From Candidatus Sulfopaludibacter sp. SbA3 (GTDB lineage Bacteria; Acidobacteriota; Vicinamibacteria; Vicinamibacterales; UBA2999), in NCBI GenBank assembly GCA_945903265.1, contig CAMDNQ010000030.1, positions 1 through 35,948 of the forward strand: a stretch of 35,948 nucleotides of DNA, given 5' to 3'. Positions 6,887 to 16,120 of this stretch are shown here, one piece after another. A program made the translations under genes and the position numbers. Numbering within the stretch: the stretch's first letter is position 1; every line of letters begins with the position of its first letter. The notes below the pieces were generated by a model. That model saw only the letters and a program-made list of their open reading frames with translations. It did not search any database and was not told the origin of the DNA.

Positions 6887-7828
6887 ATGGCTTTTCCCGG
6901 CACAGGCAAGATCTGGATGAACGGCACGTTCGTGGACTGGAAAGACGCCCAGATCCACGTGGCGTCGCACGTCATCCATTACGGCAGCGGCGTGTTCGAA
7001 GGCGCTCGCTGCTACGACACCACGCGCGGCCCCGCGTGCTTCCGGCTCGATCCGCACATGCGGCGCCTGATGGAGTCCGCCAAGATCTACCGGATGGAAG
7101 TCCCGTTCACGCAGGCGCAGCTGACCGAGGCCGTCATCGAGACGATCCAGGTCAACGGCTTCCGCGCCTGCTACATCCGTCCGCTGATCTATCGCGGCTA
7201 CGAATCGCTCGGTGTCCATTCCGGCGGCTGCCCCATCGACGTCGCGATCATGGTGTGGGAATGGGGCGCGTACTTCAGCAAGGAAGCGATCGAGGAAGGG
7301 CTCGACGTGAAGGTCAGCACCTGGGCCCGCAACGCGCCGAACACGACGCCGGCGATGGCGAAGAGCGTGGCGAACTATGCCAACGCGCAGCTGATCAAGA
7401 TGGAGGCGGTGACGGACGGCTACGCGGAAGGCATTGCGCTCGACACCACGGGCAACGTCAGCGAAGGCAGCGGCCAGAACGTCTTCGTCGTCCGCGAAGG
7501 CATCATCTACACGCCGCCGATCGGGTCCTCGGTGCTCTGGGGGATCACCCGTGATTCCGTGATCACCGTCGCGAAGGATCTCGGCTTCGAGGTGCGCGAG
7601 CAGGTACTGCCGCGCGAGGCGCTCTACATCGCCGACGAAGTGTTCTTCGTGGGCACCGCCGTCGAAGTGACGCCGGTCCGCTCCGTCGATCGGATCCCGG
7701 TTGGCGCCGGCCGTCGCGGCCCGGTCACCGAGAAGATCCAGCAGCGGTTCTTCCAGATCGTGAAGGGCGAGGCGCCGGACACCCACGGCTGGCTGCAATA
7801 TGTGAATGCCGCAGTCGGTAGTCGGTAG
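6887..7828 (+). CDS. ilvE: Branched-chain amino acid aminotransferase
   Basis: A 313-residue fold-type IV PLP enzyme that matches the family over its whole length. It interconverts branched-chain 2-oxo acids and leucine, isoleucine or valine with glutamate. Key features are FEGARCY near residue 38, the PLP lysine K159 in AMAKSVANY, EGIALDTTGNVSEGSGQNVF, GITRDSVITVAKDLG, and LYIADEVFFVGTAVEVTPVRSVD, ending in HGWLQYVN. The start ATG 6887 is fixed by the Shine-Dalgarno at 6876-6880. The last codons (GTCGGTAGTCGGTAG) fall inside a small tandem repeat, so the C-terminal four residues are not part of the conserved protein. pilT follows after 12 bp. Confidence 0.95.
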   Translation: MAFPGTGKIWMNGTFVDWKDAQIHVASHVIHYGSGVFEGARCYDTTRGPACFRLDPHMRRLMESAKIYRMEVPFTQAQLTEAVIETIQVNGFRACYIRPLIYRGYESLGVHSGGCPIDVAIMVWEWGAYFSKEAIEEGLDVKVSTWARNAPNTTPAMAKSVANYANAQLIKMEAVTDGYAEGIALDTTGNVSEGSGQNVFVVREGIIYTPPIGSSVLWGITRDSVITVAKDLGFEVREQVLPREALYIADEVFFVGTAVEVTPVRSVDRIPVGAGRRGPVTEKIQQRFFQIVKGEAPDTHGWLQYVNAAVGSR

Positions 7829-7840
7829 CAGGCAGTCGAA

Positions 7841-8971
7841 ATGCACGTCAACGATCTTCTGAAAATCGCCGTCGAACGGGGCGCGTCGGACCTGCATCTG
7901 AAGGCGGGCAGCTACCCGATGATGCGGGTGCGGGGCGAACTGACGCCCATCTCGCAGGACAAGCGATTCGACCACGACGACATGATGGCCATCCTCGCCG
8001 CCATCCTGCCGACGGCGCTGCGTGAGCGCTTCAAGGACAGCCACGAGGTGGACCTCGCCTACAGCGTCGCTGGACTCGGGCGCTTCCGCTGCAACGCGTT
8101 CCAGCAGCGCGGCACCATCGGCATGACGCTCCGCGTCATCCCTGTTCGCGTCCAGAACATCCAGGAGCTATTCCTGCCGCCGGTGCTCAAGACGATCGCC
8201 CACGAGGAACGCGGACTCGTGCTCGTCACGGGCACCACCGGCTCCGGCAAGAGCACCACGCTCGCGTCGATCATCGACGAGATCAACACGAACCGCACGG
8301 TCAACGTGATGACGATCGAGGATCCGATCGAGTATCTGCACCGCGATAAGCGGTCGATCATCTGCCAGCGCGAGGTCGGAACGGACACGAGCTCGTTCGC
8401 CAACGCGCTGCGAAGCGCATTGCGGCAGGATCCGGACGTCATCCTCGTCGGTGAAATGCGGGACTTCGAGACAATCGAAACCGCCCTGCACGCGGCGGAA
8501 ACCGGCCACCTCGTGTTTTCGACGCTGCACACGGTTGACGCGACGGAGACCATCAACCGGATCGTCTCGGTCTTCACGCCGCACCAGCAGCTGGCCAGCG
8601 TGCTGCGCGCCGTCGTCTCACAGCGGCTCATCCCGAAGGCGGACGGCAAGGGCCGCGTGCCGGCTGTCGAAGTCATGATTGCCACGCCGTTCATCCGCGA
8701 ATGCATCATCGACGGTGAACGGACGAAGCTCATTCCGGGCGCCATCGCGCAGGGCACGTCGCAGTACGGTATGCAGACGTTCGATCAGTCGATCTTCTCG
8801 TTGTTCGAGCAGGGACTGATCGCGCAGGACGAAGCGCTCCGCTGGGCGTCGAGCCCCGACGAGTTCAAGCTGCGGCTGCAGGGCGTCACCAGCACCGCCG
8901 ACGCGGCGCGCGACGAAATGGCGCGCTCGGCCACCGGAGGAACGGGTCCCACCATTACGCGCGGCTTCTAG
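7841..8971 (+). CDS. pilT: PilT-type retraction ATPase (type IV pilus)
   Basis: A 376-residue secretion-type ATPase. The N-terminal PAS-like domain starts MHVNDLLKIAVERGASDLHLKAG. The RecA-like domain has Walker A GTTGSGKST (131-139), an Asp box around MTIEDPIEYLH, Walker B in RQDPDVILVGEMRD, and a His box in AAETGHLVFSTLHT. The AIRNLIRE-type C-terminal motif of classical PilT is not obvious; the related stretch here is VMIATPFIRECI. It is expected to power pilus retraction at the inner membrane. No pilus structural genes are in the window, which is common for pilT. It sits between ilvE and recX and shares one base with the recX start. Confidence 0.9.
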   Translation: MHVNDLLKIAVERGASDLHLKAGSYPMMRVRGELTPISQDKRFDHDDMMAILAAILPTALRERFKDSHEVDLAYSVAGLGRFRCNAFQQRGTIGMTLRVIPVRVQNIQELFLPPVLKTIAHEERGLVLVTGTTGSGKSTTLASIIDEINTNRTVNVMTIEDPIEYLHRDKRSIICQREVGTDTSSFANALRSALRQDPDVILVGEMRDFETIETALHAAETGHLVFSTLHTVDATETINRIVSVFTPHQQLASVLRAVVSQRLIPKADGKGRVPAVEVMIATPFIRECIIDGERTKLIPGAIAQGTSQYGMQTFDQSIFSLFEQGLIAQDEALRWASSPDEFKLRLQGVTSTADAARDEMARSATGGTGPTITRGF

Positions 8972-9447
8972 TGGCTGACGCGTACATCACGGGCCTGCGG
9001 ATGCTCGCACGGCGTGAGCTGAGCGAAGCGCAGGTCCGTCAGCGGCTCACCCGCAAGGAATTTCAACCCGAGGAGATTGACGCTGCCGTCGAACGGCTGC
9101 GCGGCAATCGGTCGCTCGACGATCGCCGCACGGCGCTCGCCTGCGCGCGCACCGAGGCGCTGGTCAAGCGCCGGGGACGGATGCGTGTGCTGCGGCAGGT
9201 CGAATCGCTCGGCATCGATCGCGAGATCGCGCGGGCCGCGGTGGCTGAGGTCTTCGCGGACGTGGACGAGGACGCCACGATCGAGAACGCGATCGACCGG
9301 CGCCTGCGAACGCGTCCAGACAGCGCTCGCCCCACGCCCGCCGACCTGCGGCGCGTGCAGCAGTACCTGCTTCGGCAGGGTTTTGATTCCGGAAAGATTG
9401 GGAACGCGGTGCGGCGGCGGCTCAGGGAACCGGCACGAGACGCTTGA
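8971..9447 (+). CDS. recX: Regulatory protein RecX
   Basis: A 158-residue, all-helical, arginine-rich protein made of RecX-type three-helix repeats: AYITGLRMLARRELSEAQVRQRL, then RNRSLDDRRTALACAR-like and LRRVQQYLLRQGFDSGKIGNAVRR repeats. RecX binds RecA filaments and modulates recombination. The start is GTG 8971, whose first base is the last base of the pilT stop (TAGTG), so translation is coupled. recA is not next to it. In many bacteria recX is followed by alaS; here the alaS gene lies 10.6 kb further on, after the TIR block. The 3' end overlaps the convergent TIR gene by 26 bp. Confidence 0.85.
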   Translation: MADAYITGLRMLARRELSEAQVRQRLTRKEFQPEEIDAAVERLRGNRSLDDRRTALACARTEALVKRRGRMRVLRQVESLGIDREIARAAVAEVFADVDEDATIENAIDRRLRTRPDSARPTPADLRRVQQYLLRQGFDSGKIGNAVRRRLREPARDA

Positions 9448-11638
9448 GTTCCTCGAACCAGTTCACGACGACGTTGATCTGCGTGGCGGCCGCAGGTTCA
9501 TCCTTCACCATCAGGAAGCGCTGCCCATCGCGCGTCACGTCGTAGGTGACGCCGGTCAGCGGAAACGTGCTCGCGAGATACGGCCCGTCGAACAGCATGG
9601 CCGGCCGGCCGGCTGAGAAACCTCCACTTGTCTCCACAGGCACGGCCAGCATCTGGCTGCCGTTTCGGTAGAACAGTTCCCGCCCGTTCGGGTTCCAGAG
9701 CGGCTCGATGCCGCCGTCTGTCGAAATCTGCCACTTGCCGCCGGGGCCTGGGAACGGCTGGACGTACACCTCCGGCCGGCCCGATTCTCCGGAGACGTAT
9801 GCCATCCAGCGCCCGTCCGGCGAGAATCGCGGCGCGCCTTCGGTGGCGGGCGTCGCCAGAAACGGCGTCCGCTTCCGGCCGTCGATCGACAGCACCCAGA
9901 TGTCGCGCAGGGTCTTGGCGTCGTTGCGTGTGAAGGCCAGGAACCGGCCGTCCGGTGAAAAGGACTGCGCGAGATCTGCGATCCCGTCGGGTGGGGTCAC
10001 GAGTTCGTCTCCGCCGCTCCCGTCGGCTCGCTGCCAGAAGAGGCTCGCCGGTGGTCCGGCCCTGCTGGTTCGCACCACGATACGCGTGCCGTCGGGCGTC
10101 CAGGCCGGCGAATCGTTCTGCGTGCCCGTGAACGTCAGGCGCGTCAGGGTGCCGCGCGCGACGTCATGGATCCAGGTCTGTCCGTCCAGTTCGACCGCCA
10201 CCCGCCCGCCGTCTGGCGACAGGCGCGGCCAGTCGTAGGCGCGGGCCGGCACGGCAAGCGCCTGCTCCGCGCCGCTGCGCGTGACCCACACGAGCCGGCG
10301 CTCGAACGCGCCGGAGCCGGCCACGTAGAGCAGCGTCCCGGTATTCGAGAAGCTGTAATAGGGGAAGCCCGCGCTCGTCTGGAGTACGCCCTGGACAACG
10401 GGGATCCCCGTCCCCGTGATAGTTCCCGCCGCGAGATCGAACGGAACAGCAAAGAGCGTCCCCGCCTGGACGTAGACGAGGTGCCCCGTGGGCAAATAGG
10501 CCGGAGCCACCGCATTCTCCACCAGATCGCGCGCCTCGCCGGTCGACGGATCGACAAGAACGACGGTGGCGGAGTCCGGCGTCGGAGCCCGCAGCACGGT
10601 GTACAGCAGGCGTCCGTCCGGCAGGCCGTACGGCATCCGATGGTTGCCCTCTCCCCCGGCTCGCTGTGTGAGCGACCGTGGCTCGCCGCCGTTCTCCGGG
10701 ATCCGGAACAATCCCTGCGGCGACCCGAGCGTCATCTCTCCGGCCGCCCAGTAGGCGCCAACAGGGAAACCTCCGGCCAGGAGCCGGACCGACGCTCCGC
10801 CTTCAATCGGCACCTTGTGCAGCGACTCGACGGTTGAATAGCCGATCCAGCGCGCATCAGGCGAAAAGAACGGAGCGGAGGCGCCGGCAGCGGTTGACAG
10901 CACCTGTACGTCGCCGGTGTCGATGCGCCGAGTCACCAGCTCGTAAATCGTTCCCCGGAGGCGGACGTACGCCATGCGGGTCCCATCCGGAGAAATCACG
11001 ACCGACGAACCGACGTTGGCGCTGAGCGGAACCACCAGCCTTTCCCCGCCGGCCATCGGGACGACGAAACGCATGACCTGGGCTGAAGCCGGTGTCGATG
11101 GCTTCAGGCTCCAGCCGGCGACACCGGCAAGAAGTGCGACGGCGACGGCCGTGGCGCCAATCGGCACCCACTGACGCGCGCGCCCCTTTGTCCTGGGCCT
11201 GGCGGGACGGGATACTGGCGCCGCCGGCGTACCCGCAGTCGCACCAAGCAGCGTGACGACCGCGGCGGCCACCTGCGGCACCGACTTCGGCAGCGGCACG
11301 CCAAAGCCATCGGTCCAGTGATGCCGCGCCAGGTAGAAGCCAAGCGACTTGTTCGGCTGCACGTCCTCCGCGCGGAACGTGAAGATCGGTTTCTTTGAAG
11401 CGAACGCGTGATTGACTTCGTTGCCGACGTACGGCGACTCGTTGGCCGCGGCGGTGAGGACGAGCAGGAACGCGCCTGCGTTCGAGATCGCGTCGACGAT
11501 CGCTTCATCCCACTTCGCGCCGGGCGCCACGTCTCGCGGCGCGATCCAGCAGCGGACGCCCTGCGCCTCGAGGAGCGCACACACGTCCATCGCGACCGGC
11601 TGATCGTCCGAGGCGTAGGAGATGAAGAGCGTGTTCAT
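9422..11638 (-). CDS. TIR domain - TM - PD40 beta-propeller protein, copy 1
   Basis: A 738-residue protein. Residues 1-112 form a TIR_2-type domain: LFISYASDD (box 1), CWIAPRDVAPG and WDEAIVDAI. In SPYVGNEVNHAF, E74 corresponds to the glutamate needed for NAD cleavage in catalytic TIR domains. A linker rich in Pro/Arg leads to one transmembrane helix (about 157-176). The rest (185-738) is a PD40/WD40-like propeller with repeated 'SPDGrwiAyvS' units and the end GVTYDVTRDGQRFLMVKDE...WFEELK. In this genome type the same propeller is often fused to Ser/Thr kinases. By topology, the TIR domain is cytosolic and the propeller periplasmic. It is the last gene of four; its ATG overlaps the stop of copy 2 (ATGA). 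Confidence 0.9.
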   Translation of the reverse strand: MNTLFISYASDDQPVAMDVCALLEAQGVRCWIAPRDVAPGAKWDEAIVDAISNAGAFLLVLTAAANESPYVGNEVNHAFASKKPIFTFRAEDVQPNKSLGFYLARHHWTDGFGVPLPKSVPQVAAAVVTLLGATAGTPAAPVSRPARPRTKGRARQWVPIGATAVAVALLAGVAGWSLKPSTPASAQVMRFVVPMAGGERLVVPLSANVGSSVVISPDGTRMAYVRLRGTIYELVTRRIDTGDVQVLSTAAGASAPFFSPDARWIGYSTVESLHKVPIEGGASVRLLAGGFPVGAYWAAGEMTLGSPQGLFRIPENGGEPRSLTQRAGGEGNHRMPYGLPDGRLLYTVLRAPTPDSATVVLVDPSTGEARDLVENAVAPAYLPTGHLVYVQAGTLFAVPFDLAAGTITGTGIPVVQGVLQTSAGFPYYSFSNTGTLLYVAGSGAFERRLVWVTRSGAEQALAVPARAYDWPRLSPDGGRVAVELDGQTWIHDVARGTLTRLTFTGTQNDSPAWTPDGTRIVVRTSRAGPPASLFWQRADGSGGDELVTPPDGIADLAQSFSPDGRFLAFTRNDAKTLRDIWVLSIDGRKRTPFLATPATEGAPRFSPDGRWMAYVSGESGRPEVYVQPFPGPGGKWQISTDGGIEPLWNPNGRELFYRNGSQMLAVPVETSGGFSAGRPAMLFDGPYLASTFPLTGVTYDVTRDGQRFLMVKDEPAAATQINVVVNWFEELKRLVPVP

Positions 11639-13863
11639 TCCGTTGGCACGAGCCGCTTGAGCTCCTCGAACCAGTCCGCAATCACGTTGATCTGCGTCGC
11701 CGAGGTCGTCTCGTCCTTGACCATCAGGAAGCGCTGCCCGTCGCGCGTGATGTCGTAGGTCACGCCGGTCAGCGGGAACGTGCTCGCCAGGTAGTCGCCC
11801 TCGAAGATCAGCACGGGCCGATCCGCCGAGAACGTCCCTTGCGTCGTCACGGGCACCGCCATCATGCGCCTGCCGCTCCGATAGAACAGCTCACGGCCGT
11901 TCGGGTTCCAGAGCGGCTCGATGCCGCCGTCAGTCGAGATCTGCCACTTCCCGCCAGGACCGGGGAACGGCTGCACGTAGATTTCCGGCCGGCCTGACTC
12001 GCCGGAGACGTAGGCGATCCAGCGGCCGTCGGGCGAAAACCGCGCCGCGCCCTCGGTTGTCTGCGTGACCAGGAACGGCGTGCGCTTCCGGTCCTGCATC
12101 GACAGAATCCAGATATCGCGCAGCGTCTTGGGATCGGCGCGTATGAAGGCCAGGAACCGGCCGTCCGGCGAGAACGACTGCGCGAGATCGGCGACGCCGA
12201 CGGCGTCGGTCAACCGCTGGTCGCCTCCGCTGCCGTCCGCGCTCTGCCAGAACAGCCGGTTGGGCGGCCCCTCGCGGTTGGACCGCACCACAATCCGCGA
12301 GCCATCGGGCGTCCATGCTGGGGCGTCATTTGACGCGCCAGTGAACGTCAGGCGCGTCAGCGTGTCGCGCGCGAGATCATACGTCCAGACCTGCTGATCG
12401 ATCTCCACGGCGATCCGGCGGCCATCGGGCGATAGCCGAGGCCAGTCGTATCCCCGTGTCGGCGCCGGGAGCGGCTCCTCGATACCCCGGCGCGATACCC
12501 AGACGAGCCGGCGGGCCGTCGTGGCGTTGCCGGAGACGTACACCAGCGTGCCGGTCTCCGAGAGGCTGTAGTACGGAAGTCCGTTGCTCATCTGCAGAAT
12601 GCCCTGCAGAACCTGCTGCGGCTCGCTGGTCACCGCGAGCGTCTCGAGATCGAAGCCGGCGGCCAACAGCGCGCCGCCTTGCACGAAGACGAGATGGCCT
12701 GTGGGGGTATAGCGGGGCGCCACTCCCAGCGGGACGACTTCCCGGACAGTCCCCGTCGCCTGTTCGCGCACGAGGACGGGCCCCGTGAAATTCGGACCAC
12801 CGGTCGCACTGAAGAGGATCCCGCGGTTGCCGGGCAGCACGAATGGTGTCCGATGGTTCCCTACCCCCGGCACGGGCTGCGTGAGCTGCTGGAACGACCC
12901 ACCCCCCTCTGGGAGCTGCCGCAAACCATTGGCGCCGCCCACGGTGATCATCCGGTCGGACCCCCAGAACACGCCCCCTGTCGTGGCCAGGGAATCGACG
13001 TGGAGGGCATTCCCTCCCCGCGTCGGGGCCTTGTCGAACCCTGCCGCGGAGAAGAAGCCAATCCACTGCGAGTCTGGCGAGAAGATCGGCGCGGCAGCAC
13101 CCAGACTTCCCGCGACCGGAGTCGACTGGTCGTCATCAATCGGTCGGATGTAGATCTGCTGCACGCCGTTGCCCTGCGCCGAATACGCGAGGAATTTGCC
13201 GTCCGGCGAAATCGTGACTGACGAGGGCGGATCGAGCTGCTCGTTGATGAGCAGCTGAAACCCGTCAGGCATCCTGATCGTGAAGCGCATCACCTGTGAC
13301 GGGGATGGCTCGGGCGCTGGCTTCAGCGTCCAGACGGCTGGCGCCGCCACGAGAATCCCGGCAAGCAGGCCGGCGGCCAGCGGCACCAGCGGCAGGCGGC
13401 GCGTCCGCGGCTTCGGCGCCGGACGCGAGGTGCGTGGAGGGGCAACCGCCGCCACGCCTGGCTGCGCGCCAAGCAATGCCGTGACAGCCGCGGCCACCTG
13501 CGGCACCGTCTCCGGCAGCGGTCCCGTGAAGCCGTCGGTCCAGTGATGCCGCGCGAGATAGAAACTGAGCGACTTGCTCGGCTGCACGTCCTCCACCCGG
13601 AACGTGAAGATCGGCTTCTTCGCCGCAAACGCGTGATTCAGCTCGTTCTTGACGTAGGGGGATTCGTTGGCACCTGCGGTGAGCACCAGGAGAAACGCGC
13701 CGCTCGCGCCGATCGCATCGAGGATCGCTTCGTCCCAGACGGCGCCCGGCGACACGTCCCGCGGCGCAATCCAGCACGCCACGCCCTGCGCCTCGAGCAG
13801 CGCGCAGACCTCCATCGCGACTGCCTGGTCGGTGGAGGCGTACGAGATGAACAGCGTGTTCAT
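11635..13863 (-). CDS. TIR domain - TM - PD40 beta-propeller protein, copy 2
   Basis: A 742-residue paralogue with the same three-part build. The TIR domain (1-112) has FISYASTDQ, CWIAPRDVSPG and SPYVKNELNHAF with E74. A single hydrophobic helix lies at about 157-179 (LVPLAAGLLAGILVAAPAVW). The propeller starts at about 190 (MRFTIRMPDGFQLLI) and ends ITRDGQRFLMVKDETTSATQI. Compared with copies 1 and 3 the middle of the propeller diverges while the last 150 residues are nearly identical. Start and stop overlap the neighbouring copies by 4 nt (ATGA at both ends), indicating one polycistronic mRNA with coupled translation. The propeller probably senses something outside the inner membrane; its ligand is unknown. 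Confidence 0.9.
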   Translation of the reverse strand: MNTLFISYASTDQAVAMEVCALLEAQGVACWIAPRDVSPGAVWDEAILDAIGASGAFLLVLTAGANESPYVKNELNHAFAAKKPIFTFRVEDVQPSKSLSFYLARHHWTDGFTGPLPETVPQVAAAVTALLGAQPGVAAVAPPRTSRPAPKPRTRRLPLVPLAAGLLAGILVAAPAVWTLKPAPEPSPSQVMRFTIRMPDGFQLLINEQLDPPSSVTISPDGKFLAYSAQGNGVQQIYIRPIDDDQSTPVAGSLGAAAPIFSPDSQWIGFFSAAGFDKAPTRGGNALHVDSLATTGGVFWGSDRMITVGGANGLRQLPEGGGSFQQLTQPVPGVGNHRTPFVLPGNRGILFSATGGPNFTGPVLVREQATGTVREVVPLGVAPRYTPTGHLVFVQGGALLAAGFDLETLAVTSEPQQVLQGILQMSNGLPYYSLSETGTLVYVSGNATTARRLVWVSRRGIEEPLPAPTRGYDWPRLSPDGRRIAVEIDQQVWTYDLARDTLTRLTFTGASNDAPAWTPDGSRIVVRSNREGPPNRLFWQSADGSGGDQRLTDAVGVADLAQSFSPDGRFLAFIRADPKTLRDIWILSMQDRKRTPFLVTQTTEGAARFSPDGRWIAYVSGESGRPEIYVQPFPGPGGKWQISTDGGIEPLWNPNGRELFYRSGRRMMAVPVTTQGTFSADRPVLIFEGDYLASTFPLTGVTYDITRDGQRFLMVKDETTSATQINVIADWFEELKRLVPTE

Positions 13864-16118
13864 TCTGTCGGCACCAGCCGCTTCAGCTCCTCGAACCAGT
13901 TCACGACGACGTTGATTTGCGTCGCGGAGGTCGTCTCGTCCTTGACCATCAGAAACCGCTGTCCGTCGCGCGTCACGTCGTAGGTGACGCCGGTTAACGG
14001 GAACGTGCTCGCCAGGTACGACCCTTCAAACAGCACCGTGGGATGTCCGGCCGCGAACGTTCCCTGCGTCGTCACGGGAACCGCCATCATGCGCGTGCCG
14101 TTGCGGTAGAAGAGCTCGCGGCCGCTGGAGTTCCACGCTGGCTCGATGCCACCTTCGGTGGAAATCTGCCACTTGCCACCCGGACCGGGAAACGGCTGGA
14201 CAAAGATTTCGGGACGCCCAGATTCGTCCGATACGTACGCGATCCAGCGCCCGTCGGGTGAAAAACGCGCCGCGCCTTCGGTGGCCGGGGTCACGAGAAA
14301 CGGCGACCGCACTCTCCCCTCGACGGACAGCACCCAGATGTCCCGCAGCGTTTTCGGATCGGTGCGCCCGAACGCAAGCAGCCGTCCGTCCGGTGAGAAC
14401 GAGTGCGCGAGGTTGCCTACCTGATCCGCGGGACTGAGGCGCTCATCCCCGCCGCTGCCGTCCGCCATTTGCCAGAACATGGTGGCGGGCGGGCCTCCGC
14501 GATTGGATCGCACGGCGATCCGCATCCCGTCAGCGCTCCACGCCGGGCCATCGTTCTGGCTCCCCGTGAATGTCAGGCGGGTCATGGTCTCGCGCTTGAG
14601 ATCGTGCACCCACGTCTGGCCGTCGATCTCCACTGCCACGCGGCCGCCATCCGGTGAGAGGCGCGGCCAGTCGTACCCCTGAAGCGGAGCCACGAGCGGC
14701 TCTTCGACCCCGTTCCGCCCGACCCACACGAGCCTCCGGCTCGCGATCGCGGATCCGGACACGTACACCAGCGTGCCGGTGTTGGAAAAGCTGTAGTACG
14801 GATAGCCGGAGGCGGTCTGCAGGAGGCCTTGCAGCACCGCCACCGGGTTTCCAGTGGCCGTCATCGTCGCCAGATCGAACGGGAGAGCGAACAGCGTCCC
14901 GTTCTGGACGTAGACGATGTGTCCTGTCGGCGCATAAGCGGGCGCGGTTCCGGCTGCAATCAAGTCGCGCCGCTGGCCGCTTGCGACGTCGTACAACACT
15001 GTTCCCTGCGGGCCCTGGGCCGACGTCATGGTAAACAGCACCGCGCGGCCGCCGGGCAGCACGTGCGGGTGTCGATACGCACCAGCGGCCCCGACCGTAC
15101 CAGCATTCGGTACCAGAATTCGCTCCGGTCCCCCGCCTTCGGGAATCTGCAAGAGTCCCCTGGTTCCTCCCAGCACGATTGAGCCGTCGTTCACCCAATG
15201 CGCACCGCTCGAGCCACCCGTCGTGGTCACGCGCATGCCCACACCGCCGCCGACTGGCGCCTTCCACAGCCCCCCGATCGCCGTCATCCCGATCCAGCTC
15301 GCATCCGGCGAGAAAAACGGGCCGACGGCGCCGGCGCTGCCCGGTACGATCCGGGCGTCGGCGCTGTCAATCGGGCGCACGAGCGTCTCCTGCGTCCCGC
15401 CCCGCACGACGACGTAGGCGACGTACCTGCCGTCCGGGGAAATCACCACAGACGAGGGGCCAATGATTGGCTCCTGCACGGCGAGGCGCTCGCCGTCCGG
15501 GAGAGCGAGCGTGAATCGCACCACCTGCTGGGGCGCCACCGGAGGGGCCGGCTTCAGATACCACGCGGCCGCCCCGGCGAGCACAGCGACCGCGACGGCT
15601 CCGGCAGCCAGGCGCACCGGGCGGAGGTTCGATGACGTCTTTGCTTTCCGGGCCGGCGAGACCGGGCGCGGGGCTGCGACGACGGTCGCCACGCCGCTCG
15701 CCGCGCCGCTCGCCGCCGTGCCGAGCAGCGACGTGACGGCGGCGGCCACTTGCGGGACCGTCTGTGGCAGCGACCCTGTGAAGCCATCAGTCCAGTGGTG
15801 CCGCGCCAGGTAGAAGCCAAGCGACTTGTTCGGCTGCACGTCCTCCGCGCGGAACGTTAAAATCGGTTTCTTCGAAGCGAACGCGTGGTTGACTTCGTTG
15901 CCGACGTACGGCGACTCGTTGGCAGCGGCCGTGAGCACGAGCAGGAACGCGCCTGCGTTTGAGATCGCGTCGACGATCGCTTCATCCCACTTCGCGCCTG
16001 GCGCCACGTCGCGCGGCGCGATCCAGCACGCGACGCCTTGCGCCTCGAGCAGCGCGCAGACCTCCATCGCGACTGCCTGGTCGGTGGAGGCGTACGAAAT
16101 AAAAAGAGCGGAAGGCAT
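13860..16118 (-). CDS. TIR domain - TM - PD40 beta-propeller protein, copy 3 (mosaic)
   Basis: A 752-residue paralogue starting at ATG 16118 (MPSALFISYASTDQ); the frame is open further upstream, but that part is antisense-like reading of copy 4. The TIR glutamate is E75. The transmembrane helix is about 163-186 (VRLAAGAVAVAVLAGAAAWYL), followed by the propeller. Residues 1-31 match copy 2 (STDQAVAMEVC...GVAC), while residues 32-109 match copy 1 (VAPGAKWDEAIVDAISNAG, SPYVGNEV), also at DNA level. This points to gene conversion or unequal crossing-over between tandem copies. Copy 4 ends 2 nt before its start (TGA-AT-ATG). Confidence 0.9.
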   Translation of the reverse strand: MPSALFISYASTDQAVAMEVCALLEAQGVACWIAPRDVAPGAKWDEAIVDAISNAGAFLLVLTAAANESPYVGNEVNHAFASKKPILTFRAEDVQPNKSLGFYLARHHWTDGFTGSLPQTVPQVAAAVTSLLGTAASGAASGVATVVAAPRPVSPARKAKTSSNLRPVRLAAGAVAVAVLAGAAAWYLKPAPPVAPQQVVRFTLALPDGERLAVQEPIIGPSSVVISPDGRYVAYVVVRGGTQETLVRPIDSADARIVPGSAGAVGPFFSPDASWIGMTAIGGLWKAPVGGGVGMRVTTTGGSSGAHWVNDGSIVLGGTRGLLQIPEGGGPERILVPNAGTVGAAGAYRHPHVLPGGRAVLFTMTSAQGPQGTVLYDVASGQRRDLIAAGTAPAYAPTGHIVYVQNGTLFALPFDLATMTATGNPVAVLQGLLQTASGYPYYSFSNTGTLVYVSGSAIASRRLVWVGRNGVEEPLVAPLQGYDWPRLSPDGGRVAVEIDGQTWVHDLKRETMTRLTFTGSQNDGPAWSADGMRIAVRSNRGGPPATMFWQMADGSGGDERLSPADQVGNLAHSFSPDGRLLAFGRTDPKTLRDIWVLSVEGRVRSPFLVTPATEGAARFSPDGRWIAYVSDESGRPEIFVQPFPGPGGKWQISTEGGIEPAWNSSGRELFYRNGTRMMAVPVTTQGTFAAGHPTVLFEGSYLASTFPLTGVTYDVTRDGQRFLMVKDETTSATQINVVVNWFEELKRLVPTE

Positions 16119-16120
16119 AT

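Noticed and set aside
6863-8044. Minus-strand 393-codon frame across ilvE and pilT
   Set aside because: It is rich in His/Arg/Asp like a shadow of high-GC coding, and ilvE/pilT are certain on the plus strand.
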